Assembly (NCBI GenBank): GCA_038125665.1
Contig: JAYPEI010000007.1
Span: 32,721 to 96,720 of the forward strand
DNA from: CAILUG01 sp038125665
GTDB lineage: Bacteria > Pseudomonadota > Gammaproteobacteria > Pseudomonadales > Pseudohongiellaceae
DNA: 64,000 nt
Direction: 5' to 3'
Positions within the stretch are counted from its first letter, which is position 1. Each line of letters opens with the position of its first letter. The notes under the pieces are model-generated. The model had not been told where the DNA came from, ran no database searches, and worked only from the letters and a program-made list of their open reading frames with translations. A program made the translations under genes and the position numbers. Positions 27,801-35,788 of the stretch are shown one piece after another.

Positions 27801-28321
27801 CGTACTGCAAACTCACCATGTTCGTACACGGTATCTACATGATGGTATCCTCCAACTATAAGTTGAGCTTTTAACTCTTGTAATGATCGTTGCTCTCCTA
27901 CCTTCAGCTCAAGAGCATAAGCAGCCAAATAGCTTTTAGGGGGTACTAGATGCAATAAGGTGTTAACCGAAAGTATCAGCGTCCCTCTCTGAAGCCCGGG
28001 TAGTTGTTGCAGGGTCGCTAGTCGCTCTGAAATTATGTCCTGGTGAGGGGAGAAACTGTCATAAGGTAAGGTTTCCCAGTCGGGGAAATGTAGAACTGGA
28101 GTCACTTGTTCAATGTCATTCTCATTGGCAAAAAACTCATATTCTTCAAGTAAACGCTCGGCCTGCTGAGTGTTCTCAGTGATCACCAGTGCCATTTTGG
28201 GGGAAATATTTTGGGCGGTTGCAAGTAGTAGGCTACTAGCAGCACCTCTTAATCCTGCCCACTGCTGGGGCTTTGCAGCTTCAGGAGCTGCAGGCAGGTT
28301 TTCAAGATCCAGGTACTTCAA
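24842..28321 (-). CDS. mfd: Transcription-repair coupling factor Mfd
   Basis: Releases RNA polymerase stalled at DNA lesions and recruits UvrAB. The 1159-aa protein contains the UvrB-homology module, the RNA-polymerase interaction domain (LKEGSAVVHLDHGVGRYRGL), the translocase with Walker A GDVGFGKTEVAMRAAF, motif DEEHRFGVRQKD, TATPIPRTLNMA, the RecG-like TRG region LHQLRGRVGRS, and the C-terminal autoinhibitory domain. The start is TTG, supported by an ideal AAGGAG at 28328-28333 (minus strand) six bases away. A TATAAT (28354-28349) may be part of its promoter. It is divergent from the GAPDH gene and runs into csiV. uvrC lies elsewhere in this window. Confidence 0.97.
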   Translation of the reverse strand: MKYLDLENLPAAPEAAKPQQWAGLRGAASSLLLATAQNISPKMALVITENTQQAERLLEEYEFFANENDIEQVTPVLHFPDWETLPYDSFSPHQDIISERLATLQQLPGLQRGTLILSVNTLLHLVPPKSYLAAYALELKVGEQRSLQELKAQLIVGGYHHVDTVYEHGEFAVRGSILDLFPMGTQEPLRIEFFDEEIESMRNFAVDTQISSQQLNSLKLLPAREFPLNDDSIAKFRKAFRENFAVDVRRCPLYEDVSKGISSAGLEYYLKLFFTSLETLFDYLPTDLQVYTYGDLNSGAEQFWREVRVRHDQLGVDPERPLLPPKEVFLPVEKLFEKLKKFPLIELLNQANQVTANNWVLDSQPMPDLAVEQRQLDPMSKLRQFLADNFDQHILLTCESAGRREVLLELLRDNRIDATSCINWRDFQEKLNLQPPQLYVTIAPLNHGLWLPAKKMAVIAENQLFVNHVAQTRRRREQQDNSDFVIKSLTELKEGSAVVHLDHGVGRYRGLENFSVEDQLTEFVVLEYAEGAKLYVPVANLHMITRYGGTDPENAPLHKLGSDQWQKAKRKAAEKVIDVAAELLDIHARRAAQQGKSFSIPQTDYQLFSNSFDFEETPDQLDTIKAVLADMANPRPMDRLVCGDVGFGKTEVAMRAAFIAVSNHKQVAILAPTTLLAQQHYESFRDRFADWPVSIRLLSRFVSSTKQQEALAELANGKADIVIGTHKLLQESIKYKDLGLLIIDEEHRFGVRQKDRLLSLRANVDVLTLTATPIPRTLNMAMSALRDLSIIATPPARRLSVLTFIREFNEPLIKEAIHRELLRGGQVFYLHNNVRTIEKTAESIRNLVPEARVVVGHGQLRESELERVMSDFYHKRSNVLVCSTIIETGIDIPNANTIIIDRADTFGLAQLHQLRGRVGRSHHQAYAYLLTPHPRSLTADAVKRLEAISSADTLGAGFTLASHDLEIRGAGELLGEEQSGHMQNIGFTLYSEMLEQTVALMKAGKVPKPDQALFVNTEINLRIPALLPEDYLGDIQTRLLLYKRLANAANHEELLELKVEMIDRFGLLPEPAQNLLAVTALKLRAQKLGIEKLEGATGGGRIRFCTDTLIDPLKLVELIQSEPANYSLKGANELVFRTPARDAAERIMLANALLDKLEQ

Positions 28322-28374
28322 AGCTGACTCCTTAAATAATAACTGGGCATTATAAACTATTGTTTATCTTTAAG

Positions 28375-28404
28375 TTGGACAGCAAGGCTATAGGTTGGGA
28401 TAAT
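28375..28404 (+). promoter_or_regulatory. Promoter for the GAPDH gene
   Basis: TTGGAC (28375-28380) and GATAAT (28399-28404) are separated by 18 bp, with TGG directly before the -10 box as an extended element. Transcription would begin near 28411, leaving about 26 nt of leader before the GTG start. Confidence 0.55.
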
Positions 28405-28436
28405 GCGCCAAAATTTTCACACTCAGGAACTACAAC

Positions 28437-29912
28437 GTGGTAAGACCAAATCTCGATGAAGGCTTCTTTCAAGACTGGAAACAGCGCGAAGCGCTAGCTC
28501 AAGAAATGATCCCTGTTCTGGGACGTCTAGAAAATGAGCGAGGTATACAAGTTTTCCTCTACGGCAACACGCTAACTAATCGCTCTGTAGCTAATATCAT
28601 GAAATCTCATCGTCGAGTACGGCAAATAGCTCGTAATGAAATGTCAGAATTCGAAACCCATCCTGTACTGACTGCCTTAGCAAAGCTTAATCTCTGTCCA
28701 TGCCAAATAGATCTTGGGAAGCTTACTGTAGCTTATATGGAGCAAAGTCAGACTACAGATGGAATGGATGTCGATGCTTTTGTAGCACGTGAATTGGTAT
28801 TGTTAATTGATAATGCGCATAAACCAATAGTCAAACCAGTAGATGTTGTTTTATATGGTTTTGGACGGATAGGGCGATTGGTCACAAGACTACTTTTAGA
28901 ACAGACGGGTAATGGTCAAGTAATGAGACTCCGCGCTGTCGTTGTTAGACGCGGAGGTGAGGGAGACTTACTCAAGCGAGTTAACTTGCTTCGTACTGAC
29001 TCGGTTCATGGTTCTTTCGAAGGGACTATTCGAGTGGATGAGGAAAATTCACGCATTATCGCTAATGGAAACATCATCCACTTTATCTATGCTGATGCCC
29101 CCGATAAGATTGACTACACGCTATACGGTATCAGTGAAGCTCTAATTATAGATAATACTGGTAAGTGGCGAGATGAGGCAGGGTTATCTCTGCATCTCAA
29201 ATCTAAGGGCGTAAGCAAAGTGATGTTGACTGCTCCCGGTAAGGGGGGGCTTAAAAATATTGTGCTTGGTATAAACCACGATACAATCACAGCTGAAGAT
29301 AAAATCATTACAGCAGCTTCTTGTACAACTAATGCTATAGCGCCAGTGCTAAAAATCATCAACGACAATTGGGGTGTTGTGCATGGCCATGTTGAAACTG
29401 TTCATGCCTACACAAATGATCAAAACCTTATAGACAATTATCATAAAGCTGATCGTCGTGGACGCTCAGCAGCTCTCAACATGGTGCTTACTGAGACAGG
29501 AGCAGCTAAAGCGGTCTCCAAGGCAGTGCCTGAATTAGAAGGAAAGCTAACAGGTAACGCGGTTCGTGTGCCAGTTGCCAATGTTTCCATGGCGATTGCT
29601 AACATCACCCTTGAAAAACCTGTTACTCGAGAAGAGATTAACGACTATTTGCGTAAAATTGCTTTACACTCACCTTTGCAAAATCAACTAGGTTACACCG
29701 AGTCACCTGATGCTGTGTCCAGTGATTTTATAGGCTCACGTGAAGCCGCTGTGTTAGATGCTACAGCAACTATAGCTAATGGAACTAATCTTATCATTTA
29801 CCTTTGGTATGACAATGAGTATGGCTACAGTAATCAAGTGGTCAGGATGGTGGCCAAACTAGCGGGAGTGGACCATCTGACTTATCCTGCCAATACATCT
29901 ATGGCACTTTAG
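28437..29912 (+). CDS. gap: Glyceraldehyde-3-phosphate dehydrogenase, long form with N-terminal extension
   Basis: Interconverts glyceraldehyde 3-phosphate and 1,3-bisphosphoglycerate with NAD(P). The catalytic domain starts near residue 135 with the Rossmann motif VVLYGFGRIGRLVTRLL. The active-site Cys296 sits in AASCTTNAIAP, with HAYTNDQNLIDNYHKADRRGRSAALNM and the C-terminal WYDNEYGYSNQVV. The first 130 residues are an extension not found in classic GAPDH (about 330 aa). They match the long GAPDH of pseudomonads (recalled), which also lies divergent from mfd. The GTG start has AGGAAC upstream and gives FQDWKQREALAQEMIPVLGRL, corresponding to the start of that form. A gluconeogenic role is likely but inferred. 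Confidence 0.93.
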   Translation: MVRPNLDEGFFQDWKQREALAQEMIPVLGRLENERGIQVFLYGNTLTNRSVANIMKSHRRVRQIARNEMSEFETHPVLTALAKLNLCPCQIDLGKLTVAYMEQSQTTDGMDVDAFVARELVLLIDNAHKPIVKPVDVVLYGFGRIGRLVTRLLLEQTGNGQVMRLRAVVVRRGGEGDLLKRVNLLRTDSVHGSFEGTIRVDEENSRIIANGNIIHFIYADAPDKIDYTLYGISEALIIDNTGKWRDEAGLSLHLKSKGVSKVMLTAPGKGGLKNIVLGINHDTITAEDKIITAASCTTNAIAPVLKIINDNWGVVHGHVETVHAYTNDQNLIDNYHKADRRGRSAALNMVLTETGAAKAVSKAVPELEGKLTGNAVRVPVANVSMAIANITLEKPVTREEINDYLRKIALHSPLQNQLGYTESPDAVSSDFIGSREAAVLDATATIANGTNLIIYLWYDNEYGYSNQVVRMVAKLAGVDHLTYPANTSMAL

Positions 29913-29939
29913 CACCTTGCCTGAGGCTGCTCTATAAAA

Positions 29940-31052
29940 ATGGTTAATATAACTGGCCAGTCTGTATCGATAGTCAGGCTGGTTTTTTTATTCCTACTTT
30001 TTTTATTCTGTCTGGCCATCTCTTGGAATCAATTTTCGACTCACCACTCTGGACGCTTTGCCTTGGTAACCGATCCGCAAATATTCAATGGTGAAACTAT
30101 GGGTACCCATTGGCAAGTTCAATTAGCTCAAAATCAAAATCCACCTGATGATTTACAGAATTTAATACAAGACAAGTTAGATCAGCTTGACCATGCGATA
30201 TTTTCTACTTGGGACAGTGACTCTGAGCTGAGTCGCATAAATAATAGTTCCTCAACTGAATTTGTTATCTCACCTGATCTTGCGCAAGTACTCGCCGTTG
30301 CTGCAAATATTCAAGTTACAAGTCAAGGTGGCTTTGATCCACGAGTCGGGGAGCTTGTGAACATTTGGGGCTTTGGGCCTGAAGGCGATAATGAGGTGCC
30401 TAAAGCCGCTGTCATAGATCAGGCTTTGGAACGTCTTAGCGAGTCAAGTTATGAAGTCGATTTACAATCGTTAACTTTAGTACGCTCTTCAGGGTTGCTC
30501 CTAGATTTAAGTGGCATTGCTAAAGGGTTTGCAGTGGATGAGCTTGCAGAGTTTTTGAGTGCTCTTGGTTTGTTACATTACCTAGTGGAAGTGGGAGGAG
30601 AGCTAAGAATACAAGGGTATAGATTTGTTCCTGAGCTTGCAGGCTTTGGAGAAACACAGAATCAACCCCTACCTTGGAGAGTAGCCTTGGAGCTACCCGA
30701 AGTGGGTGTAAGGCAGGTGGCCTCTGTCGTATCTAACATGGGCGACATAGCAATAGCAGGCTCAGGGGATTATCGTAATTTTAGAGTGCTTCCTGATGGT
30801 ACCCGTGTAAGTCATGAGATAGACCCTCGTACAGGCAGACCTGCTAGTCATGATCTTGCCGGAGTGACTGTATTTATGTCGAAGGCAATTGAGGCTGACG
30901 CATGGGCAACTGCTTTTATGATTATGGGGCCGCAAGAAAGTCTGAGAATTGCGGAAGAATTGGGACTAATGGTAAGCCTGGTGGTGAGAAAAGATCAAGG
31001 CTGGTCTATAATCACGTCGTCAGCGCTAGAGCAGTATCTGCGACGTGAGTAA
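29940..31052 (+). CDS. apbE: FAD:protein FMN transferase ApbE
   Basis: Attaches FMN covalently to threonine in flavoproteins such as NqrB, NqrC and RnfG outside the cytoplasmic face of the membrane. The 370-aa protein has an N-terminal hydrophobic anchor (about residues 8-27) without a clear lipobox. Family motifs follow: NGETMGTHWQV, STWDSDSELSRIN, GGFDPRVGELVNIWGFGP, LDLSGIAKGFAVD, VEVGGELRIQG, SHEIDPRTGRPA and the Mg-binding DAWATAFMIMG. It lies 27 bp after the GAPDH gene and 3 bp before sthA. In related genomes nqrA-F lies between them, but no nqr gene is seen here, so its target must be encoded elsewhere. Confidence 0.94.
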   Translation: MVNITGQSVSIVRLVFLFLLFLFCLAISWNQFSTHHSGRFALVTDPQIFNGETMGTHWQVQLAQNQNPPDDLQNLIQDKLDQLDHAIFSTWDSDSELSRINNSSSTEFVISPDLAQVLAVAANIQVTSQGGFDPRVGELVNIWGFGPEGDNEVPKAAVIDQALERLSESSYEVDLQSLTLVRSSGLLLDLSGIAKGFAVDELAEFLSALGLLHYLVEVGGELRIQGYRFVPELAGFGETQNQPLPWRVALELPEVGVRQVASVVSNMGDIAIAGSGDYRNFRVLPDGTRVSHEIDPRTGRPASHDLAGVTVFMSKAIEADAWATAFMIMGPQESLRIAEELGLMVSLVVRKDQGWSIITSSALEQYLRRE

Positions 31053-31055
31053 TGC

Positions 31056-32438
31056 ATGAAACAGTATGATTTGATCGTTATTGGAAGTGGGCCAGCGGGA
31101 GAGTCCGCAGCTATGAATGCTGTAAAGCATGGCCGTAAAGTTGCAATGGTTTGTGACAAAAATATGCCTGGTGGTGGTTGTACACATGTTGGCACTATTC
31201 CTTCCAAAACGCTCCGTCATGGTGTGAAACAGTTGTTACAGTTTCGTAACCACCCCATGTTGCGCGATTTTGGAGAGCAAAAAAGTGTGACATTTCAGAC
31301 CCTGATGCGTTACACATCGATGGTTGTTGGAGATCAGGGGGTGCTGAGGAAGGATTTTTATGAGCGCAATCAAGTGGCCTTATATAAAGGTGCGGCCAGT
31401 TTCTTAGATGGCAAGACCATTGAGGTTGATGGTCAACAACAGGAAAAGCTAACAGCCTCAAATTTTATGATTGCCACTGGTGCGAGGCCTTGGCATCCGC
31501 CAGATATTGATTTTAGTCACCCTAGAGTTTTTGATAGTGATACGATTCTCCAGCTACCCTTCAGTCCTCGTAAAGTTACCATCATTGGGGCAGGGGTAAT
31601 AGGGTGTGAGTATGCATCTATTTTTGGTGGTCTTGGTTGCAAAGTAGAAATGATCAACCCTGCAAGCTCTTTGCTCTCTTTCCTCGATAATGAAATATCC
31701 GAAGCATTAGGTTACCACTTACGAAATCTTAGCGTGCGTTGCCGTCATGAGGAGCACTTTCAGCAAGTAGAATATCATGATGATGGGGTGGTGGTTTATT
31801 TAGAGTCTGGTAAGAAAATTAAGAGTGATCTATTGCTTTGGGCGAATGGCCGTACAGGTAATACGGATAAACTTGGGTTAGATAAAGTTGGACTAGTAGC
31901 CAACAAACGCGGCCAGTTAGAAGTCAATGAGCGATTTCAGACTAACGTGTCACATATTTATGCAGCAGGAGATGTTATTGGTTATCCCGCATTGGCATCT
32001 GCAGCCTACGACCAAGGTAGAGAAGCCGCCAATGCAATGTTTTGCCCAGATGAATTTACTCCACTAGCTGAAATCCCTACTGGAATTTACACAATACCAG
32101 AAATTAGTACATTGGGACTTAATGAGCAGGAACTCACGGAGCGTAAAATTCCCTATGAAGTGGGAAAAGCTTTTTTTCGAAATATTGCTCGGGCTCAGAT
32201 TACTGGAGATGAGGCTGGTATGCTCAAAATTATTTTTCATTTTGACACTCTCGAGATTCTTGGAATTCATTGTTTCGGTGATCAGGCATCAGAAATTTTG
32301 CATATCGGACAGGCAATCATGCGGCAGCCAGCCCCTCACAATACACTGCGATATTTTCTGACAACTACATTCAATTACCCTACGATGGCTGAAGCCTATA
32401 AAGTGGCGGCGCTCGATGGTATTAATCGTGTTTTTTAA
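31056..32438 (+). CDS. sthA: Soluble pyridine nucleotide transhydrogenase
   Basis: A cytosolic flavoprotein that transfers hydride between NADPH and NAD+, usually draining excess NADPH. The 460-aa protein has the FAD-binding GSGPAGESAAMNAV, the remnant of the disulfide motif GGGCTHVGTIPSKTLRH (the second cysteine is absent, as is normal for this family and unlike lipoamide or glutathione reductases), the NAD(P)-binding IIGAGVIGCEYASIF, IYAAGDVIGYP, and the dimerisation domain (TTTFNYPTMAEAYKVAALDG). It starts 3 bp after apbE. A long leader and the nuo operon follow, so the NADH it makes can be used by complex I. Confidence 0.96.
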   Translation: MKQYDLIVIGSGPAGESAAMNAVKHGRKVAMVCDKNMPGGGCTHVGTIPSKTLRHGVKQLLQFRNHPMLRDFGEQKSVTFQTLMRYTSMVVGDQGVLRKDFYERNQVALYKGAASFLDGKTIEVDGQQQEKLTASNFMIATGARPWHPPDIDFSHPRVFDSDTILQLPFSPRKVTIIGAGVIGCEYASIFGGLGCKVEMINPASSLLSFLDNEISEALGYHLRNLSVRCRHEEHFQQVEYHDDGVVVYLESGKKIKSDLLLWANGRTGNTDKLGLDKVGLVANKRGQLEVNERFQTNVSHIYAAGDVIGYPALASAAYDQGREAANAMFCPDEFTPLAEIPTGIYTIPEISTLGLNEQELTERKIPYEVGKAFFRNIARAQITGDEAGMLKIIFHFDTLEILGIHCFGDQASEILHIGQAIMRQPAPHNTLRYFLTTTFNYPTMAEAYKVAALDGINRVF

Positions 32439-32469
32439 TATTGAATAAGATCAAATTACTTGAACCTCT

Positions 32470-32581
32470 GGCTGGGAAAGTGTAAATTAAACAGCCGTTT
32501 GAAGCAGGAAAGGCCAAGGTTGTTGAGGTAGTCTAAAAGCGCTCTCCTCAAGGCGATGCCCACGGGATTTTTGCAGCAACC
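32470..32581 (+). ncRNA. Candidate structured RNA or operator segment in the nuo leader
   Basis: Several complementary arms nest or follow one another: GGCTG (32470-32474) with CAGCC (32492-32496); GGTTG (32518-32522) with CAACC (32577-32581) enclosing TTGAGG (32523-32528) with CCTCAA (32546-32551). The pattern could be a small RNA, an untranslated-leader structure or the decayed remains of another element. It does not match the riboswitch cores I know (FMN, cobalamin, TPP). Confidence 0.2.
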
Positions 32582-32590
32582 CCACCTAAA

Positions 32591-32606
32591 TGTGATACAG
32601 CTCACT
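32591..32606 (+). promoter_or_regulatory. CRP/Vfr-type operator upstream of nuoA
   Basis: TGTGA-N6-TCACT preceded by AAA matches the CRP consensus TGTGA-N6-TCACA in nine of ten key bases. A CATAGT hexamer at 32625-32630 would place a start site near 32637-32640, about 40 bp from the operator centre, the class II activator position. No CRP gene is in the window, so the regulator is inferred. Confidence 0.45.
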
Positions 32607-32845
32607 CGTTGTAGAAATTTAAGCCATAGTTACTTCTTTGCGTTACTGAGAAGTTTAAGGTCGAGTGTTATCTTCTCTATTTTGCTTGCGTGGCTCATTA
32701 GGAAGAGTGCTACTTGAAAGATTTGTAGGGCAAGGTTTGAAGTTAGTGTGGTACTAAACGCATGTTCTGGGAGCTATGGAACATGTTTTGCCTTATGAAC
32801 GCTAGTTTTGTCGACATTTTAATAAGCTAATTTTAGGAAGGTCGT

Positions 32846-33346
32846 GTGAATATAGATCTGCTTCCCCTGACGCTCTATACAATCATTGTCATACTGCTTA
32901 TCTGCTCGCTTTTGGTAGTCTCATCTTTTTTAGGTCAAAAGCGAAAAGATCACGCTACTCATGATGTATATGAGTCTGGAGTTTTGCCAACAGGCTCGGC
33001 CCAAGCCAGAATTCATGTCCCTTTTTATCGCACTGCCATCCTGTTTATCATCTTTGATTTAGAAGTTGCCTTCCTCTTTGCTTGGGCCATGTCAATTCGT
33101 GAAAGTGGATGGTTAGGCTACATCGAAGTCTCAGTGTTTATCCTCATTCTAGTTACCGGACTTCTTTATCTCTACAAAAGTGGAGCACTGGAGTGGAGAA
33201 CTCAACGGCAAATTCGTGATGTGGCCAAGCTGCAGGGTGAGGGTGGAGTCGTAAATATCGGACGTAATAAGATTGCTTCTGGTCACTCAGTCCTATCTGA
33301 TGATAGCCATCAAGTTTCAGATCAACATAGGGGAGCAGCACACTAA
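32846..33346 (+). CDS. nuoA: NADH-quinone oxidoreductase subunit A
   Basis: A three-helix membrane subunit of complex I near the quinone site. Characteristic are KDHATHDVYESGVLPTGSAQARIHVPFY on the loop after helix 1, then FIIFDLEVAFLFAWA and a third helix ending LYLYKSGALEW. The 166 aa are longer than the E. coli protein (147) because of a polar C-terminal tail from about residue 120. GTG start with AGGAAGG a few bases before it. It opens the nuoA-N operon; the stop codon shares one base with the nuoB start. Confidence 0.95.
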   Translation: MNIDLLPLTLYTIIVILLICSLLVVSSFLGQKRKDHATHDVYESGVLPTGSAQARIHVPFYRTAILFIIFDLEVAFLFAWAMSIRESGWLGYIEVSVFILILVTGLLYLYKSGALEWRTQRQIRDVAKLQGEGGVVNIGRNKIASGHSVLSDDSHQVSDQHRGAAH

Positions 33347-33987
33347 TGAGTTGGGAGCTGGTAAAACCTGAGGACTCTTTTTCAACAAGTCCTGGAATGA
33401 ATCAATTTGATGATTACATCCGTCGTAATGTTGTCATGACAACATTGGAAGACATGTTGGCATGGAGTCGTAAACACTCCGTTTGGCCATTTAACTTTGG
33501 TCTGTCTTGTTGTTACGTGGAGGCAGCCACGGCTATTTCGTCTCGCCACGATATTGCGCGTTTTGGTGCTGAAGTCTTTCGTGCGACTCCACGTCAAGCA
33601 GATATGATTATTATCGCCGGCACCGTGTTTCGCAAAATGGCTCCTGTAGTACAACGTCTCTATGAACAAATGATGGACCCCAAGTATGTAATTTGTATGG
33701 GCTCTTGTGCTAACTCTGGGGGAATGTACGACATTTACTCAGTGGTGCAGGGGGTAGATAAATTTTTACCAGTGGACGTCTATGTTTCAGGTTGCCCGCC
33801 TCGTCCGGAGGCTTTGCTTCAAGGCTTAAACTTACTCCAAGACCAAATAGGTAAAACTCGTCGACCAGTTAGCTGGGTAATTAACGATCAGGGTGTTTAT
33901 GAACGTGAGAAAGTCCCAGTTCAGCGTCTCAAACGTCGTGCTGAGCGCATTGCAGCTACAGAGCTGCGTAGTCCAGACGAGGTGTAA
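33346..33987 (+). CDS. nuoB: NADH-quinone oxidoreductase subunit B
   Basis: A peripheral-arm subunit that holds iron-sulfur cluster N2, the last electron carrier before quinone. The 213-aa protein has the N2 ligands Cys55 and Cys56 in FGLSCCYVEAA, Cys121 in GSCANSGGMYD and Cys150 in SGCPPRPEAL, all eight residues earlier than in E. coli. The start overlaps the nuoA stop by one base. nuoCD follows after 3 bp. Confidence 0.97.
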   Translation: MSWELVKPEDSFSTSPGMNQFDDYIRRNVVMTTLEDMLAWSRKHSVWPFNFGLSCCYVEAATAISSRHDIARFGAEVFRATPRQADMIIIAGTVFRKMAPVVQRLYEQMMDPKYVICMGSCANSGGMYDIYSVVQGVDKFLPVDVYVSGCPPRPEALLQGLNLLQDQIGKTRRPVSWVINDQGVYEREKVPVQRLKRRAERIAATELRSPDEV

Positions 33988-33990
33988 GAC

Positions 33991-35769
33991 ATGAATTCTT
34001 CCACTGTTACACAAGTCAATGAAAGCTCTCTGCCTACGGTTATAGTAAATCTTTATCAACGCTTTGGTGAGGCAAGTTTTGTCCGCCAGCACACAGCTGA
34101 AGGTATGCCGACATTGTGGGTTGGTCGTGAAAAAATCATGGGGGTGCTTAAGTATTTGCGTGATGAGCATCGCCCGCGTTATGAAATGCTTTTGGATGTG
34201 ACTGCCGTTGATGAGAGAACTCGCATTCACCGCGAAGGTCAACCTGCCGCTGATTTTACAGTGGTTTACCATCCCACTTCTTTCTCAGGTAACTGCGATA
34301 TCCGCCTGAAAGTGGCTTTGCAGATGGATGATTTGCACATGCCCACGGCAATTGGGCTATGGCCAAGCGCAAATTGGCAGGAAAGAGAAATTTGGGATCT
34401 TTTTGGTATCGTTTTCAATGGGCACCCAAATTTGACAAGAATTCTGTGTCCACCTACTTGGAAAGGTCATCCACTGCGTAAGGATCATCCTGCTCGTGCA
34501 ACGGAAATGGAACCGTTCACGATGAGTGATGAGATTCAAGATCGTGAGCAAGAAGCATTGCGATTTAACCCTGAGGAATGGGGCTTAAAGCGCCGATCAG
34601 AAACTTCTGAGTTTATGTTCTTAAATTTTGGCCCAAACCATCCCGCTGCGCATGGTGTGATTCGATTTGCACTTCAGCTTGATGGTGAATATGTGCTTGA
34701 TGTGGTCCCTGATGTGGGCTATCACCACCGCGGTGCTGAGAAAATGGCTGAACGCCAAACTTGGCATACTTTCATACCCTATACAGATCGTATCGATTAT
34801 CTCGGCGGGGTAATGAATAATCTTCCCTATGTTCTCGCTGTAGAAAAAATGGCTGGTATTAAAGTACCGCAACGAGTGGAAACAATTCGTGTGATGCTCG
34901 CCGAATTTTTCCGCATTTGTTCACATTTACTTTTTTTTGGAACTTGGGCGGTAGATTTAGGACAGCTTTCTCCACTTTTTTATGCATTTGTTGATCGTGA
35001 GAAAGCATTCAATATCATAGAATCGATTTGTGGTGCCCGAATGCATCCAGGTTGGTTCCGTATTGGTGGAGTTGCGCAAGACCTTCCGAACGGCTGGGAT
35101 AAACTCATCCGTGAGTTTGTCGATTACTTCCCAAAGCGTCTAGCGGAATATGAAACTCTGGTGATGGCAAACTCCGTGATCAAGGAGCGTGCGCGCGGAG
35201 TAGGATCCATGAATACCCAAGATGCTTTCGATTGGGCAATGACTGGACCAGCACTTCGTGCAACTGGCTTGGAGTGGGATTATAGAAAGAACCGACCATA
35301 CAGTGGGTATGAGAACTTTGAGTTTGAAGTTCCAATCGCTGTTAATGGAGATTGTTATGACCGGGCGGCTGTTCGTGTTGAAGAAATGCGTCAAAGTTGC
35401 CGTATCATCAAACAATGTCTAAATAATATGCCTTCAGGCCCATACAAAGCCGACCATCCTCTGACAACACCTCCTGTAAAAGAGAAGACTAAACAGGATA
35501 TCGAAACACTCATTAATCACTTTCTGAGTGTAAGCTGGGGACCAGTCATGGATCCTACTGAGGTAACTCAAACTATCGAGGCTACCAAGGGGATGAATAT
35601 GTACTACCTTATTAATGATGGTGGGATTGGATCATATAGAACTCGAATCAGGACACCATCTTTCATTCATATTCAAGCTATTCCCTTCCTGAGTCGTGGG
35701 TTAATGCTAGCAGACTTTACTACCGTAGTAGCTACCACTGACTTTGTGATGGCTGATGTGGACAGATAA
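33991..35769 (+). CDS. nuoCD: NADH-quinone oxidoreductase fused subunits C and D
   Basis: One 592-aa polypeptide joins the 30-kDa subunit (NuoC, about residues 1-175, with EREIWDLFGIVFNGHPNLTRIL) to the 49-kDa subunit (NuoD, about 205-592, with NFGPNHPAAHGVIRFALQLDGE and the quinone-site region GVGSMNTQDAFDWAMTGP). The fusion is the form found in E. coli and Pseudomonas and helps place the organism among gammaproteobacteria. NuoD lines the quinone-binding cavity beside NuoB. The ending FVMADVDR is the standard terminus. Confidence 0.97.
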   Translation: MNSSTVTQVNESSLPTVIVNLYQRFGEASFVRQHTAEGMPTLWVGREKIMGVLKYLRDEHRPRYEMLLDVTAVDERTRIHREGQPAADFTVVYHPTSFSGNCDIRLKVALQMDDLHMPTAIGLWPSANWQEREIWDLFGIVFNGHPNLTRILCPPTWKGHPLRKDHPARATEMEPFTMSDEIQDREQEALRFNPEEWGLKRRSETSEFMFLNFGPNHPAAHGVIRFALQLDGEYVLDVVPDVGYHHRGAEKMAERQTWHTFIPYTDRIDYLGGVMNNLPYVLAVEKMAGIKVPQRVETIRVMLAEFFRICSHLLFFGTWAVDLGQLSPLFYAFVDREKAFNIIESICGARMHPGWFRIGGVAQDLPNGWDKLIREFVDYFPKRLAEYETLVMANSVIKERARGVGSMNTQDAFDWAMTGPALRATGLEWDYRKNRPYSGYENFEFEVPIAVNGDCYDRAAVRVEEMRQSCRIIKQCLNNMPSGPYKADHPLTTPPVKEKTKQDIETLINHFLSVSWGPVMDPTEVTQTIEATKGMNMYYLINDGGIGSYRTRIRTPSFIHIQAIPFLSRGLMLADFTTVVATTDFVMADVDR

Positions 35770-35788
35770 GCAATTAAGGCTCGAAAAC

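Larger units (their letters stand above)
32439..32845 (+). other. 407-bp gene-free leader of the nuo operon
   Basis: No convincing coding frame is present on either strand. The first half holds a foldable segment (32470-32581) and a CRP-like site (32591-32606). The second half is AT-rich with no clear sigma-70 promoter except a CATAGT at 32625-32630. An AGGAAGG ribosome-binding site for nuoA is at 32835-32841. Confidence 0.7.

Noticed and set aside
32439..32845. FMN or cobalamin riboswitch in the nuo leader
   Set aside because: The conserved core sequences of these classes are absent; only generic complementary arms are visible.
33832..34272. 146-aa minus-strand ORF across the nuoB-nuoC junction
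   Set aside because: It lies wholly opposite strongly recognised nuo genes, has no ribosome-binding site and resembles no family.
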